Shown here in pieces: positions 20,301-23,910 of a DNA stretch of 25,044 nucleotides; position 1 is the first letter of the stretch, and the number at the start of each line of letters is the position of its first letter. Under the pieces are notes generated by a model. It made no database searches and was not told the DNA's origin. It worked only from the letters and a program-made list of their open reading frames with translations. The stretch covers positions 1-25,044 of IMG/VR virus record IMGVR_UViG_3300023174_003568; one strand, written 5' to 3'. Made by a program: the position numbers and the translations under genes. Origin of the DNA: a virus.

Positions 20301-22448
20301 TAATACTATTCCAGTCTTTTTCTGGGCTTCTTCTTGGTCGGCGAGTGCCTCGGCATAAAGAGAAGAAACATTCCCTAGATACCCAACGGCCACAGATCCT
20401 ACTCCGCCAAGCGGAGCGGCGGCCGCATACGTCATCATCTGGGCTGGAAGTTCTGAAATGCCCTTAATGACACCGCCAACTATACTTGCGTTAAAATCGT
20501 CATCAGTAGGGAATGTCTGGTCGAACCAATCCCGATTCTCTTTGGCCGCTTGAGATGCGTTAAGGAAGAACTCTCCACCGCTACCTCCGAGCTGGCGTCC
20601 GACTAATGCGTAGAACCCGCTGGCTTGGTCTTGGTTGAATCGAATAGATCCCTTGATCGCTTGCTTGATGGTGTTGAATACATCTGGATAAAAGTCGGAG
20701 TCCTTGTACTTGCTTGCCTCTTTCTGCTTTGCCTTGATCTCCTTGCTGGCCTCGACGGCAACTCTGGTGGGGATCTCTTTGTTCTTCGCCATGTCCATCA
20801 GCGAGTCCGTTGGAGCTTCTGGACTGATATCCGCTGGCTTTGGCTTTACCGCTTCGCCAGTTAGGTATTTCCTCTGATTAACAGCTCCAGCGGTTTTGTT
20901 GGCCTCATAGTCAACCTTGGCCTTTTGGCTTTCTGCCTCTTGCCTTGCGCTTTCAATGGCGTCTTTTTCGAGTTGCTGGGCTGATTCGAGGGACTGGTTG
21001 CCCATAATGACGCTTGGCAATTTGCCTTTGAGGTCTGCCTCGAGGACATCAATAGCCCTGCTAGATGAATCGATTTCATCTTGTGAAGCACCCGACTCGA
21101 TAAGTGAGTTGTGCTGGGCGATGGCCAGATCTGTCTTTTTCCGCAACAGAGTCCATACAGCCCTAGCGTTGACGGCGGGTTTCTTAATTTCGTCGGTGTA
21201 TTCGGCAAGCTTCTGTTTGCGGTTCTCGAGGTTTGCGTCGACAGACTTCTTAACTTGTTCCGCTTCTTGCCGTACTCCCTTTGCTTCCTCGGATTCTGGT
21301 AGACCGATCATCATTCCGTTGACTACGGAAGGGATCATCCCTTCGAGAGCCTTGGGAAGGGCAGGGGCGTCTGGGTCGAGATTGCCTAAATCGAGGGACG
21401 ATGCTGATTCTTGTAGTGCTTTATATATCGGATCATCCTTGGGGTCGTTTGACTTGGAGCCGTCAGCTTTGACAATGCCTTGCTTGCGAACGTCTTGACC
21501 TCTTTGCATGAGGGCGTTGAAGGTTGCTTCTTTTTTCTTTTGGTTTCCAAGTTCCGCTTGGAGCATTTTGTGTTTCGCGAGTTGCGATTCTTTTTCATTT
21601 AACTCCTTAGTGCGGGCTAGTTCCTCATCTGCTATTTTCTTTGCGTACTCCGCCCTTTCCTCGTCGGTTGCTTTCTCGGATATGGGAGGCGGATTGTTTT
21701 TAGCTGTCTCGATCTGGCTTTTAAGGTCGCCAATCCCAGCCCGCAATTCGTCTTCTGTTGCTTTAAGCCCTGCAAACGCATCCCCATAAACCTTTTCGTC
21801 TCTGCTAGTCCTTGCGGGTCTAGCAACATTGCGAATGGCCTCGTCATCTGAGTCTACCAGTTCATCGATACTTCCGATCCTCTTGGATTTGCGGGTTGCG
21901 TCACGCTCTGGAGTCGCACCCTCGACTTGGGGTTTGCCAATGGGGACTCGATAGATTGCATTTGGATCTTCGCCGTATTCCTTATTACCAGTCTTAATCT
22001 GGACAGGAACTTCTGGCTTATTGATCGGGCTTCCAAATTCGTCGTACTTAGTCGTCCCGCCTAATTCGTTTGGAGTTTCCCCAGATCCCCATTCCAGAGT
22101 TGGCATTCCTTTGTTATCGGACGTAACCTTCGGCTCGACTCCACCGCCAGCTACTTGCCGATGTCTTACGCCAGCGGTATCTAGGGTGCGTTCGGTCTGG
22201 GCGTTAGAGCGATCTCTGGACGCTTTTGCTTCTTGGTTAGCTATCTGGTTAAGTTTGTTGGCATCGCTTCTTGAAATGTATGTTGGGGCAGGGGCGGGCT
22301 TTTGGTTTTGTGCTTCTTGTTCCTCTTGCCGCTTCTGGCGAACTCGAGCCAACAATTTGTCTGCTTCGTCTGGTTCGGGGCCAGCAAAAGCAGTTCCTTG
22401 GATGCGGTTAGGGCGTACCGAGGGATTCAGCTCGCTGGGCAATCCCAT
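6075..22448 (-). CDS. Giant multidomain polyvalent protein (5,457 aa)
   Basis: One uninterrupted 16,374-nt frame, about 600 kDa. The ATG at 22448 follows the upstream TAG by 2 nt, with AGGA at 22459-22462 as the likely ribosome site. Order of parts by residue: 1-600 charged, coiled-coil or disordered; 600-850 Gly/Ala-rich hydrophobic segments and EGVTEGAQQWW; about 1120-1250 zincin-like with GEEILH (1164-1169); 1411-1436 proline-rich hinge; about 1560-1900 DdrB/ParB-like; about 2040-3350 SNO-type SF2 helicase; 3372-3631 sigma-70-like; 3638-4072 HEYKH zincin; 4079-4183 and 4190-4280 short unknown modules; 4287-4686 coiled coil with HTH-like end; 4693-5457 large C-terminal domain. Seven LxSRG[L/I] tags separate the later modules. 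This composition fits phage polyvalent proteins, thought to be packaged and injected to protect DNA and reprogram the host. The position between terminase and portal genes supports a virion role. Confidence 0.92.
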   Translation of the reverse strand: MGLPSELNPSVRPNRIQGTAFAGPEPDEADKLLARVRQKRQEEQEAQNQKPAPAPTYISRSDANKLNQIANQEAKASRDRSNAQTERTLDTAGVRHRQVAGGGVEPKVTSDNKGMPTLEWGSGETPNELGGTTKYDEFGSPINKPEVPVQIKTGNKEYGEDPNAIYRVPIGKPQVEGATPERDATRKSKRIGSIDELVDSDDEAIRNVARPARTSRDEKVYGDAFAGLKATEDELRAGIGDLKSQIETAKNNPPPISEKATDEERAEYAKKIADEELARTKELNEKESQLAKHKMLQAELGNQKKKEATFNALMQRGQDVRKQGIVKADGSKSNDPKDDPIYKALQESASSLDLGNLDPDAPALPKALEGMIPSVVNGMMIGLPESEEAKGVRQEAEQVKKSVDANLENRKQKLAEYTDEIKKPAVNARAVWTLLRKKTDLAIAQHNSLIESGASQDEIDSSSRAIDVLEADLKGKLPSVIMGNQSLESAQQLEKDAIESARQEAESQKAKVDYEANKTAGAVNQRKYLTGEAVKPKPADISPEAPTDSLMDMAKNKEIPTRVAVEASKEIKAKQKEASKYKDSDFYPDVFNTIKQAIKGSIRFNQDQASGFYALVGRQLGGSGGEFFLNASQAAKENRDWFDQTFPTDDDFNASIVGGVIKGISELPAQMMTYAAAAPLGGVGSVAVGYLGNVSSLYAEALADQEEAQKKTGIVLTPSQSHVAALMYALPSAGIDTISDKLTLGLGKKLGLTKLPAAQARNLLAKYALAGAKYLWPSLKGGAVEGVTEGAQQWWLNKIAKEIADYDPARDPNGEVARSIIIAAITGVFAVQATAGGEKVVRFADEYIAKIGATDEAQEGASFELQKATTDIEPGGWEAWTNSQGFGSPSDVVLNARPLAESEPEPEALKPANRLIKAGNKLDSLKENADEMEYFAVRAHVAETISALAKAQNNTRNEISQLSDTPASKSELSQREAAKAASYIITGGQMTEEMGSYKIKGMPIFQTREDGATILNPSFAEDFFKNVPSIVDYENIKSIIPAIEARVEALGMPATEGSSDEPEKVEKPLLENTPTKLLQRVGNKLAGTTSNERMQSAKEKTAELAKGLSVDGIKVGYEEGAITGQVSAMQVTPNEDGSLTLRLDPNQFALQDSIDPEVNNRAFGEEILHVGDFASAYIEAKGLGLKPEEYQAYHAKRRGELFNKILEVGKSDTNVATALVSSISLYNPNMPTSMSMEDISDYVGGSTARTVQVMGEMLRQLGQIEGKSGLTESRIDLRLSAQGKDTATMEKVTTGESIRDLISSIKKYIMSVYKALSRMRKALSSANPQVGAELDDTLNKIQDVLKGKKVDWTGLGVPSASVTGQRSGGLVQPNLPSTGANPRPTTAPAPEAQTQPEPVTELEQTTEQVEPPAPPAPPAPPEPPAPPAPPVPPAPPAPRTELPRLPRDLAGANPRYAYGANQFALNFNNDIDKALYIIAQSNPSRRDADYMKFVMDATGMNSAEAKLAGMDIRASIKEIAKTSDEDTIEVPQSEITKKMMGENKPAPTPKKNTIKAFTQGFTGSTVIGTPKIIEATEAKDMEGTDIQPRNRKDRKAYKELIETMARNWDPDKAMPGTSTGDGAPILTAENKIVSGHGRIKAMIEMFRRYPERAAAYRAKLMEVFPEMADQIRNMKMPIVITEMDLTASFEESNKTATGLGVNKTPEQFLRRLAVRANAGTLATEELAVADAREIQDNPELRDIKQNENGDLSETPENVAIQQKFFEIFGSPQQYRNNDESFTKAFKDRVTSALLADAIASSNNGKITDSEKIIISAITDPENSNAGVKTLAAALTKSVTRLVSLRQIATEVLGAEKASQLDPLVPIAKSLQAYLEAKRSGGENTPKDWQSFVENNRSQIPGLAENILDQASADVFQPIYDFRDSSAKLSSYLNNLASELEAKIQDLKDMGETDIFGNPVPILEDYAGTISSAAQKAVEKTLAKTRLSSRGLPAPDPREEQIDKDQEKAELQESWTPVGEEESKKIDGYYSLGLQAPANLAPEQTSAINELVKEVGPIPQYVSNMIGIPVDKIFKRDDGEERLSAEALETIALSINQIEKGKSLTIGHEMGVGKGRIVGSIMAVYALKKGLIPVFVTKSEPLYPAMLDDIEDVGFEGQIKPLITNNNWSSMRSKGRPVTMKNPIQKLRLTAQTGKMPSEHNAVFTTYAQISSVAKKDVIPALNAIADRAIFILDESHNAAGTDSSIGEFFRSVIPLSRGAVFSSATAIKSPANIATYFPKTSIPMAVPTASEFERLAKRFGNPFMQMTSSMLSRAGQMFRLQSGFTWKGQKIPFIPSTIKAKQEVIDAHNAANEILGEMRQIEIGEKMKKLTQQLVQDAQEAYDGTEAKALIYPLSGQFHNVAANMVLGAKIKDTADLAEAEIRAGRKVFISMDTTGEAFLRDAKEIMEGGTLQNYDKVSKVTFKDFMERYARKLNTNKVKIEPADEKSNAPALEFTIDWNKTSGKSNIPNWVSQKSIELHDSLMETGFKDLALIIKDNAETLNKLPISPFDALRAELQRRQILSAEISGRDIAVTPSGAFSQRSVTDQDKQNSLIAFRNNDQTKVLIVSRTGSTGLSAHDDPRNKSSAPRTHIVMQPAPDIVDTIQVLGRTNRNNQQSAPKLVYIYSEDIPAEVRIMAMTQKKMRRLGASTTGKDATAAGENLGLDMLNTYGDNAVALVLANEPELRTAYNTRAGTNFPEKFEDIRKILTSGEPGDGMRRMIHKALILDIEDQRHFFEEITAEYVAMVDFAKQNGTYELESQDKDYKAEKLSDEKAWDAYGVASSDRTLPRSNADKFYYIAQRPVLGDTTTFRPTAGVVGAPVTLRELANKKLVSGETIEGINEDTIVSSKGDMSGWTPLDEFLRDNSDSDGRLIESKSGEDAFAKPARIAKYRFNNPTPPPTSAEVIPTLEQAKQQAETAVSDFLKASDSVLKDKLARISSNPRMEQLAKVRALEKSRKQYAQTKYNVERALDLVGKGAWFGKDTKQIPAYVVGVELNNRFPHAESRQYLVLQTAGFENKVRIPLQASELAHVNPFKISLDKSPIGENEAPTRDPSVPISSLPVGIYRNTDGSGLVVGSNGRYVDILPPEQLREVNAVAYELAVQMHESGMEESEIENRVFNEAINKVLTSGDNALEPSKWNKYVEEQMPESRKGDGFGKTYDRSRQNATQRDQFVVEGNLLTGANFVSSMFGANVPAAVTTFTTKDGGKTTGVVMPAGVNSDNLINLKAEVAKGQGSLLGPVGKVMDNIIDEEGRPRAVVFSDGSMISGQSLYIPDKAFLDDKNEGYRKEALDNSNAIATMIVAKINQGHDAWMYRGPKNGFSLRSRGLRREAGQGRAKEQIVEGFLTDDNAKDFAPEGVIGRNIRYKAMKASDDGWLEAGNLGEDEIYENLYDYAMALQAQINQRHGQNTKGELIENVPNFILSAVDNRIKQMQEEAKSRETISKDAPISGTFNEEGDVEQEEASVGDYMAQKEAPESNKELYDKLEKVLASLADSDRKIFMMYVSGASYQQISETPEAYKSRNVGNLDGEVAPDRSWTFKHIQSLKGQLAKYANFLGIEAPTTKEKPTEASPMEGFKAIEESKGQMTLFSRGLVSYLDKNAGNSVLFRDLLTAVANEPDALPSQRALAKLLTTPNTKQSMMTAGLYVPAEINPDPSFVRSYYKPAKEGNGMVVLSLNGIKNSGEPIETTIHEYKHVLTHNLLVKEGIGTATGKKELDRLVEYANRPDIEMDAEGNPLPLASGSKGGYKPLKALIKAYLAAVNASKDTAGNPVADAVFGTGLASTYDVTLHMAPYEWAIGQDGIHMKAEITSENTFPLLKYLKDQGLEGTRPMGHTAGMSLVASKGSPDFVFLNQTDEEALGGMETSGVQNTTLVITPSGIEKLRQQDLEPLFYASYKVRATAPMFRTKVSDIQTDPQKVRSIYYGLGNIHEFVTEMYSDNRFQTEMASIPGQAGIEINGNLKEYMQALAAELPQEARNAMMQNSAIKPTILTQGQSAALELSSQPFDFMKMVENLRQGNVEKKLEQATLFSRGIKIQDKDRNNIDVLKSKLLQLHKKKHGSYQKEDDGYYRPIPPQQLSSQEETLYTMLMDKARAEKWPGIAFQSDLMDVETTTRPENLVLEQQSAVPEVEAPKMEQLSLFSRGLMESVSTALNEDYPASKAMGVMDRRPSNPRNEIKAQALKDFIENAMLPESFEIKYKGKGLNPTQLRIEYLKQNPEALRRILYKERGKNPSSKLFSRGLPADPVDPMNNGDQQAPLNDLLASFLGASGNIITDEEINDLANRASAETMPYKIGAPFAGQDVMSAGPDANDNYRFVERLAAELNKLENPEIHRKQDVINAARKLVAENKDKLYKGLLDGTLDRTSDVIEVALSIATAEDANKSGATPINVLLDQKRRYGRSNLGRALGVMGKLDPLTREERNKQFVMDELMRPSRSELDLYNNAVSSVEKQNAIENNNELIRVLREELETARRQVGEAFDANEKWQKWGAYMEARIKEVEGYNSQWAEINDQNQVALDKAFREREALQAELAKANTSLEQMDWETAQLKIRESKSAQDVLDTVQMSVNDAEAIRLVMAGMVPMAAAKQAGIKPARVMQLMKSLETNTKQRFDQVAGELATQGITRSQLKAKLTAFANGASLRSRGIEANQEEAPLTKEEILAEIVSAMGFDYAGQSDTSGKADWHNVDGKSSLFDWRKPSNVGVAMQMVRRAQGKQASVGDAVFEAHVALLVSSTSTQLANIVKTPFVATNPFYRMVEAGMSYLMGKTGLNVRLPDGTIGNPYASVADVVNGATEEAKLGFKAMMPSIMNGLRYARLAFNTEKPFYNIDHTDSTLLDEGDQKFYENDPKIPGPLGKKIRLPLRALLAADEFAKSFTAQTLVGSIAFRMARAKGLNGQERLEYVRNQVSEFGSDSWKIAVERSSRETLNEDVADNSAPSGKFVGAGTKDEPFTFKRLGKAVPRGLNMVSKGISELSQKIEDWGFDPNNGARAVTAPVAFTGSMGLQVLRGLTLFARISYNVLARGLAFSPIGLADSAIGAMNSIKKNREGQRFMDLSNYENSVAGLTEGAIGTAILMALFRSMEGDKDDDKKLLLITGPAKDADTAGRTTRYGNRSYMIRIGDKEFDISRIEPLTSTMAFGVALSTAVKDAVNRGGGIEISKNLFLDFGRILSQKTFGGQLRTGNTLLKGDLGDPLIDFASVFTAPPLARGLAESSKDYVSRTKSEEATIFNKDRMLSKFAPAVGAYPSVTGYRTPYAYDYEGKKVVKPFTEVLPNSTAGKIAKFALRNLSPVAVYKKKPASKLNRFVESYNRQQISTDGKTWVLNSPRAEITDPYSKKKVRLTLREQETLNSIVQPQLQALFEVNITEADIANPTDKKKQRIQDLASKLRNKYEEQIVRQRYAMGDAKQTK
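8391..9590 (-). other. Coiled-coil module with HTH-like end in the giant protein
   Basis: Residues 4287-4686. A helical first half is followed by a long heptad-like region (about 4440-4600, with NNNELIRVLREELETARRQ and AFREREALQAELAKAN). It ends with a helix-turn-helix-like pair near 4617-4650 (VMAGMVPMAAAKQAGIKPAR followed by VMQLMKSLE). It probably drives oligomerisation; a DNA-binding role for the HTH is speculative. Confidence 0.5.
9609..9881 (-). other. Short uncharacterised module B of the giant protein
   Basis: Residues 4190-4280, 91 residues between the fifth and sixth SRG tags. It is polar and helical with a basic C-terminal half (RRILYKERGKNPSSK). No motif recognised. As for module A, the precise framing by tags is the main reason to treat it as a unit. 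Confidence 0.45.
9900..10214 (-). other. Short uncharacterised module A of the giant protein
   Basis: Residues 4079-4183, 105 residues between the fourth and fifth SRG tags. It begins with a basic helix (KSKLLQLHKKKHG), continues with a Tyr/Pro segment (DDGYYRPIPPQQ), a helix, and an acidic/Pro-rich end leading to EQLSLFSRG. No recognised family. Its isolation between two tags suggests an independent small domain. Confidence 0.45.
10233..11537 (-). other. Zincin-like metallopeptidase module of the giant protein
   Basis: Residues 3638-4072, between the third and fourth SRG tags. The zinc-site helix TTIHEYKHVLTHNL contains H3735-E-x-x-H3739, and the downstream HEFVTEMYSDNRFQ segment (H3974, E3979) matches the E-F-x-x-E...N-x-x-F pattern that supplies the third ligand and end of fold in zincins of polyvalent proteins. 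A long insertion lies between the two motifs. All catalytic residues expected of an active enzyme are present. Possible roles are cleaving host defence proteins or processing the giant protein itself; neither is shown by the sequence. Confidence 0.7.
11556..12335 (-). other. Sigma-70-like module of the giant protein
   Basis: Residues 3372-3631, a 260-residue unit framed exactly by two SRG tags. It has a helical region with LGEDEIYENLYDYAMALQAQ, a second helix ending in KSRETISKDAPIS, an acidic linker ending in SVGDYM, then LEKVLASLADSDRKIFMMYVSG and SYQQISE, and finally a basic helix FKHIQSLKGQLAKYANFLG. This order (region 2-like helices, S-x-D-x-P linker, L-x-x-L..R..I.....G.s...I, recognition helix) is the sigma-70 region 2/3/4 pattern. 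Between the two HTH helices there is an insertion of about 20 residues, unusual for region 4. I infer a sigma factor or sigma mimic that could redirect host RNA polymerase; a generic HTH domain is the alternative. Confidence 0.55.
12354..16475 (-). other. Strawberry-notch-type SF2 helicase module of the giant protein
   Basis: Residues 1992-3365, between the first and second SRG tags. Walker A is GHEMGVGKGR at 2106-2115, the form typical of SNO-like helicases; motif II is DESH at 2233-2236; motif III is SAT at 2263-2265; a GSTGLSAHDD segment matches motif V; motif VI is QVLGRTNRNNQ from Q2646, with arginines at 2650 and 2653. The C-terminal part has a VVEGNLL segment (around 3200), a hallmark of the region that follows the helicase in SNO/DarB-like phage proteins. 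No DPPY/NPPF methyltransferase motif is present, so this is the helicase without the N6-adenine methylase seen in P1 DarB. Likely role: DNA translocation or remodelling during early infection, possibly antirestriction. Confidence 0.85.
16494..17771 (-). other. DdrB/ParB-like domain of the giant protein
   Basis: Residues about 1560-1985. The recognisable core runs from about 1600 to 1655: a conserved NWDPDKA segment, GDGAPILTAENKIVSGHGR (the G-x-G-R box at about 1635-1638), then an amphipathic helix. This matches the ParB/Srx-type nucleotide-binding box in the DdrB-like variant found in phage polyvalent proteins, where IVSGxGR is typical. The rest is helical, with many Asn/Ser and no further motif. 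Such domains are proposed to bind or cleave DNA near methylase/helicase modules; here it is directly followed by the helicase, a usual pairing. Confidence 0.65.
17772..22448 (-). other. Giant protein N-terminal region: coiled coil, hydrophobic segment, degenerate zincin, Pro hinge
   Basis: Residues 1-1559. The first 600 residues are rich in Lys, Glu, Gln and Ala with heptad-like stretches (for example 230-300). Residues 600-850 have Gly/Ala-rich hydrophobic helices around 667-702 and 817-838, of the kind common in phage ejection proteins; they could contact or cross a membrane. At 1164-1169 the sequence GEEILH looks like an HExxH zincin motif whose first His is Glu, followed by GDF and long helices, so a classical zinc protease activity is doubtful. 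Residues 1411-1436 are a PPAPP-type run. No lysozyme or transglycosylase catalytic motif was seen. Confidence 0.5.
18140..18217 (-). repeat. Proline-rich PPAPP repeat hinge
   Basis: Within the giant gene, residues about 1411-1436 are a run of PPAPP/PPEPP/PPVPP units encoded by varied CCN codons. It separates the N-terminal region from the ParB-like domain and probably forms an extended flexible rod. Simple-sequence expansion is likely at the DNA level, but codon variation shows it is not recent. Confidence 0.8.
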
Positions 22449-22450
22449 TG

Positions 22451-23851
22451 CTACGCTTTCCTAGGGAATGGGCCTGGACCAGCATACTTTTTGTTTAGTT
22501 CGTCTACAGATGCTTGCTTCTTTCTTTGCCCAATAGCCTCCGCACTTCTCTTATTGTCTTCACGTTGCCTTACTCCAGCTTCATCGAAAGCCTTTGTTCT
22601 TTGGTCGTACTCGGCTTGCGAGCTTGCTGGCTTATTTGTCATTGGGCCGACAGCCATGCCATCTCCTTTTCCTGTCGCTCCTTCAAGCCTTTGATAGCCT
22701 CCCAATGGAGCAAGTTCTGGTGATTTTTCCTTTTGTCGGAATGACTCTCCGCCGTCTGGGCCGTAAGGATTCCCAAACGTATTCTTGTTGGCCGCCTGTT
22801 TGGTCGCCAACAACTGAGACTCTTCGTTAAAGCCCTTTTTGATTTTTTCCCTGTCGTCTTGAGCTTTGTTCCGCTCTTCTGCCAGAGCCATGCGTTCTCC
22901 CGCATCCCGAGTGCGAGACATTGCGGTATTGGCGGTAGCCTGTCTTGAATTTGTTTCGTTAATTCCAGCTTGGTCGTACTTTGGCTGTTGCCCTGCAAAA
23001 TCCACTTCATCCATTCCTTGTTGCTTGCGGTAGTCGTTAGCCCTCTGCGCCTGCGCTTGTGGGGACATAAACGAGCTGGCTCTTGTGTCTGCGGCGGTTC
23101 TTGCTTCTTGCCCGCCCTTGTACGAGCCAGCATTTGGATTGGCTGGCCCGAAATCTCCAGATCCAGTTGTAGGCCCTCTGTAGGTCACTCCCTTGCTGGC
23201 AGGGCCACCAGTAGGATTTGGGTTGACGTCTCGGAAGGTGTCCAGCCTTGGCCCTTTTGAAGTTTCCTTTACTGGAGTTTTGGCTGGCTCGACTTTCGGG
23301 GCTTCCGTTGCGGGAGTTGGAGCTGGTGGAGGGTTAACCGCACCCATTGAAGTGCTTTGAGCTGTTTGAGCTGTGGACTCTGGGACTCGTGGCTTGTTTT
23401 GGACTGGGGGTGCTACTTCTGCTCCTCCGTTGATTGCGTCGGTTAAAGAAGATGATGGAGTCCGTGAAGTCCTTCGAGAACCACCGCCTTCAAGTGCCGC
23501 ATATTGGGAAGCCGCTTTTGCTTTTGTTTCTTCCGATGCCCCAGAAAGAGTTGTGGTTCCACCCGTCAGCTTTCCGTCTGCTCCGACCTTTGCGGTAGGA
23601 TTCCCAAATACGCTGATGCCAGCACCTTGAAGTGCGGCATATTCTGGGCTGGCCTTTGCCATACGCATTGCCTTGGCGTTTCGTCCGTACTTTTCGTAAA
23701 TTCCCATGACTGCCGCTTGCATTGTTTCAGCAGATACGTTTTCGCCGTCAAATGGCTCGGGACCGCCATACACAACAGGGGAAGCACCGCCACCGACGCC
23801 ACCTTTGAATTCTTTGTTCCTATAGTTTCCAGTTAAGTCTAGTAAGGCCAT
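22451..23851 (-). CDS. Disordered virion-associated protein, unknown function
   Basis: About 466 residues from the ATG at 23851; a TTG at 23860 in the same frame would give 469, and the in-frame TGA at 23882-23884 limits the start. The protein is low-complexity and rich in Gly, Ala, Pro, Thr, Ser and Asn, with many NP, GG and FGNP turns, a charged helical part (about 310-360) and a basic C-terminus (FPRKA). Two short copies of a YAAL[Q/E]G motif lie at 23623-23655 and 23485-23517. There are no membrane segments or catalytic motifs. It sits between terminase and the giant gene, whose ATG follows its TAG by 2 nt, so the two are probably translated as a coupled pair. Scaffold, internal virion protein or chaperone for the giant protein are possible; none can be shown. 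Confidence 0.75.
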   Translation of the reverse strand: MALLDLTGNYRNKEFKGGVGGGASPVVYGGPEPFDGENVSAETMQAAVMGIYEKYGRNAKAMRMAKASPEYAALQGAGISVFGNPTAKVGADGKLTGGTTTLSGASEETKAKAASQYAALEGGGSRRTSRTPSSSLTDAINGGAEVAPPVQNKPRVPESTAQTAQSTSMGAVNPPPAPTPATEAPKVEPAKTPVKETSKGPRLDTFRDVNPNPTGGPASKGVTYRGPTTGSGDFGPANPNAGSYKGGQEARTAADTRASSFMSPQAQAQRANDYRKQQGMDEVDFAGQQPKYDQAGINETNSRQATANTAMSRTRDAGERMALAEERNKAQDDREKIKKGFNEESQLLATKQAANKNTFGNPYGPDGGESFRQKEKSPELAPLGGYQRLEGATGKGDGMAVGPMTNKPASSQAEYDQRTKAFDEAGVRQREDNKRSAEAIGQRKKQASVDELNKKYAGPGPFPRKA

Positions 23852-23880
23852 CTCCAACAACTGGACAAAGGAAGCTAGGC

Positions 23881-23901
23881 CTCAACAGATTTTCTGTTGG
23901 G
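23881..23901 (-). other. Stem-loop between terminase and next gene
   Basis: CAACAGA (23883-23889) and TCTGTTG (23893-23899) form a 7-bp stem with a 3-base loop, extendable by one G-U and one C-G pair. It lies just after the terminase stop. No U-tract follows in the transcription direction, so it is not a typical intrinsic terminator; an RNA processing or attenuation role is possible. Confidence 0.4.
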
Positions 23902-23910
23902 TGCGACGCA

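Noticed and set aside
19935-20460. Lysozyme or transglycosylase domain in the hydrophobic N-terminal region
   Set aside because: No catalytic Glu context or lysozyme-type motif could be seen; only Gly/Ala-rich helices.
20917-21498. 193-codon plus-strand ORF rich in Ser/Leu
   Set aside because: Its composition is what the antisense of a Glu/Lys/Ala-rich coiled coil gives; the giant gene explains it.
21670-21690. NNPPPIS segment as a methyltransferase NPPF/DPPY motif
   Set aside because: It lies in a charged disordered region and no SAM-binding glycine motif is nearby.
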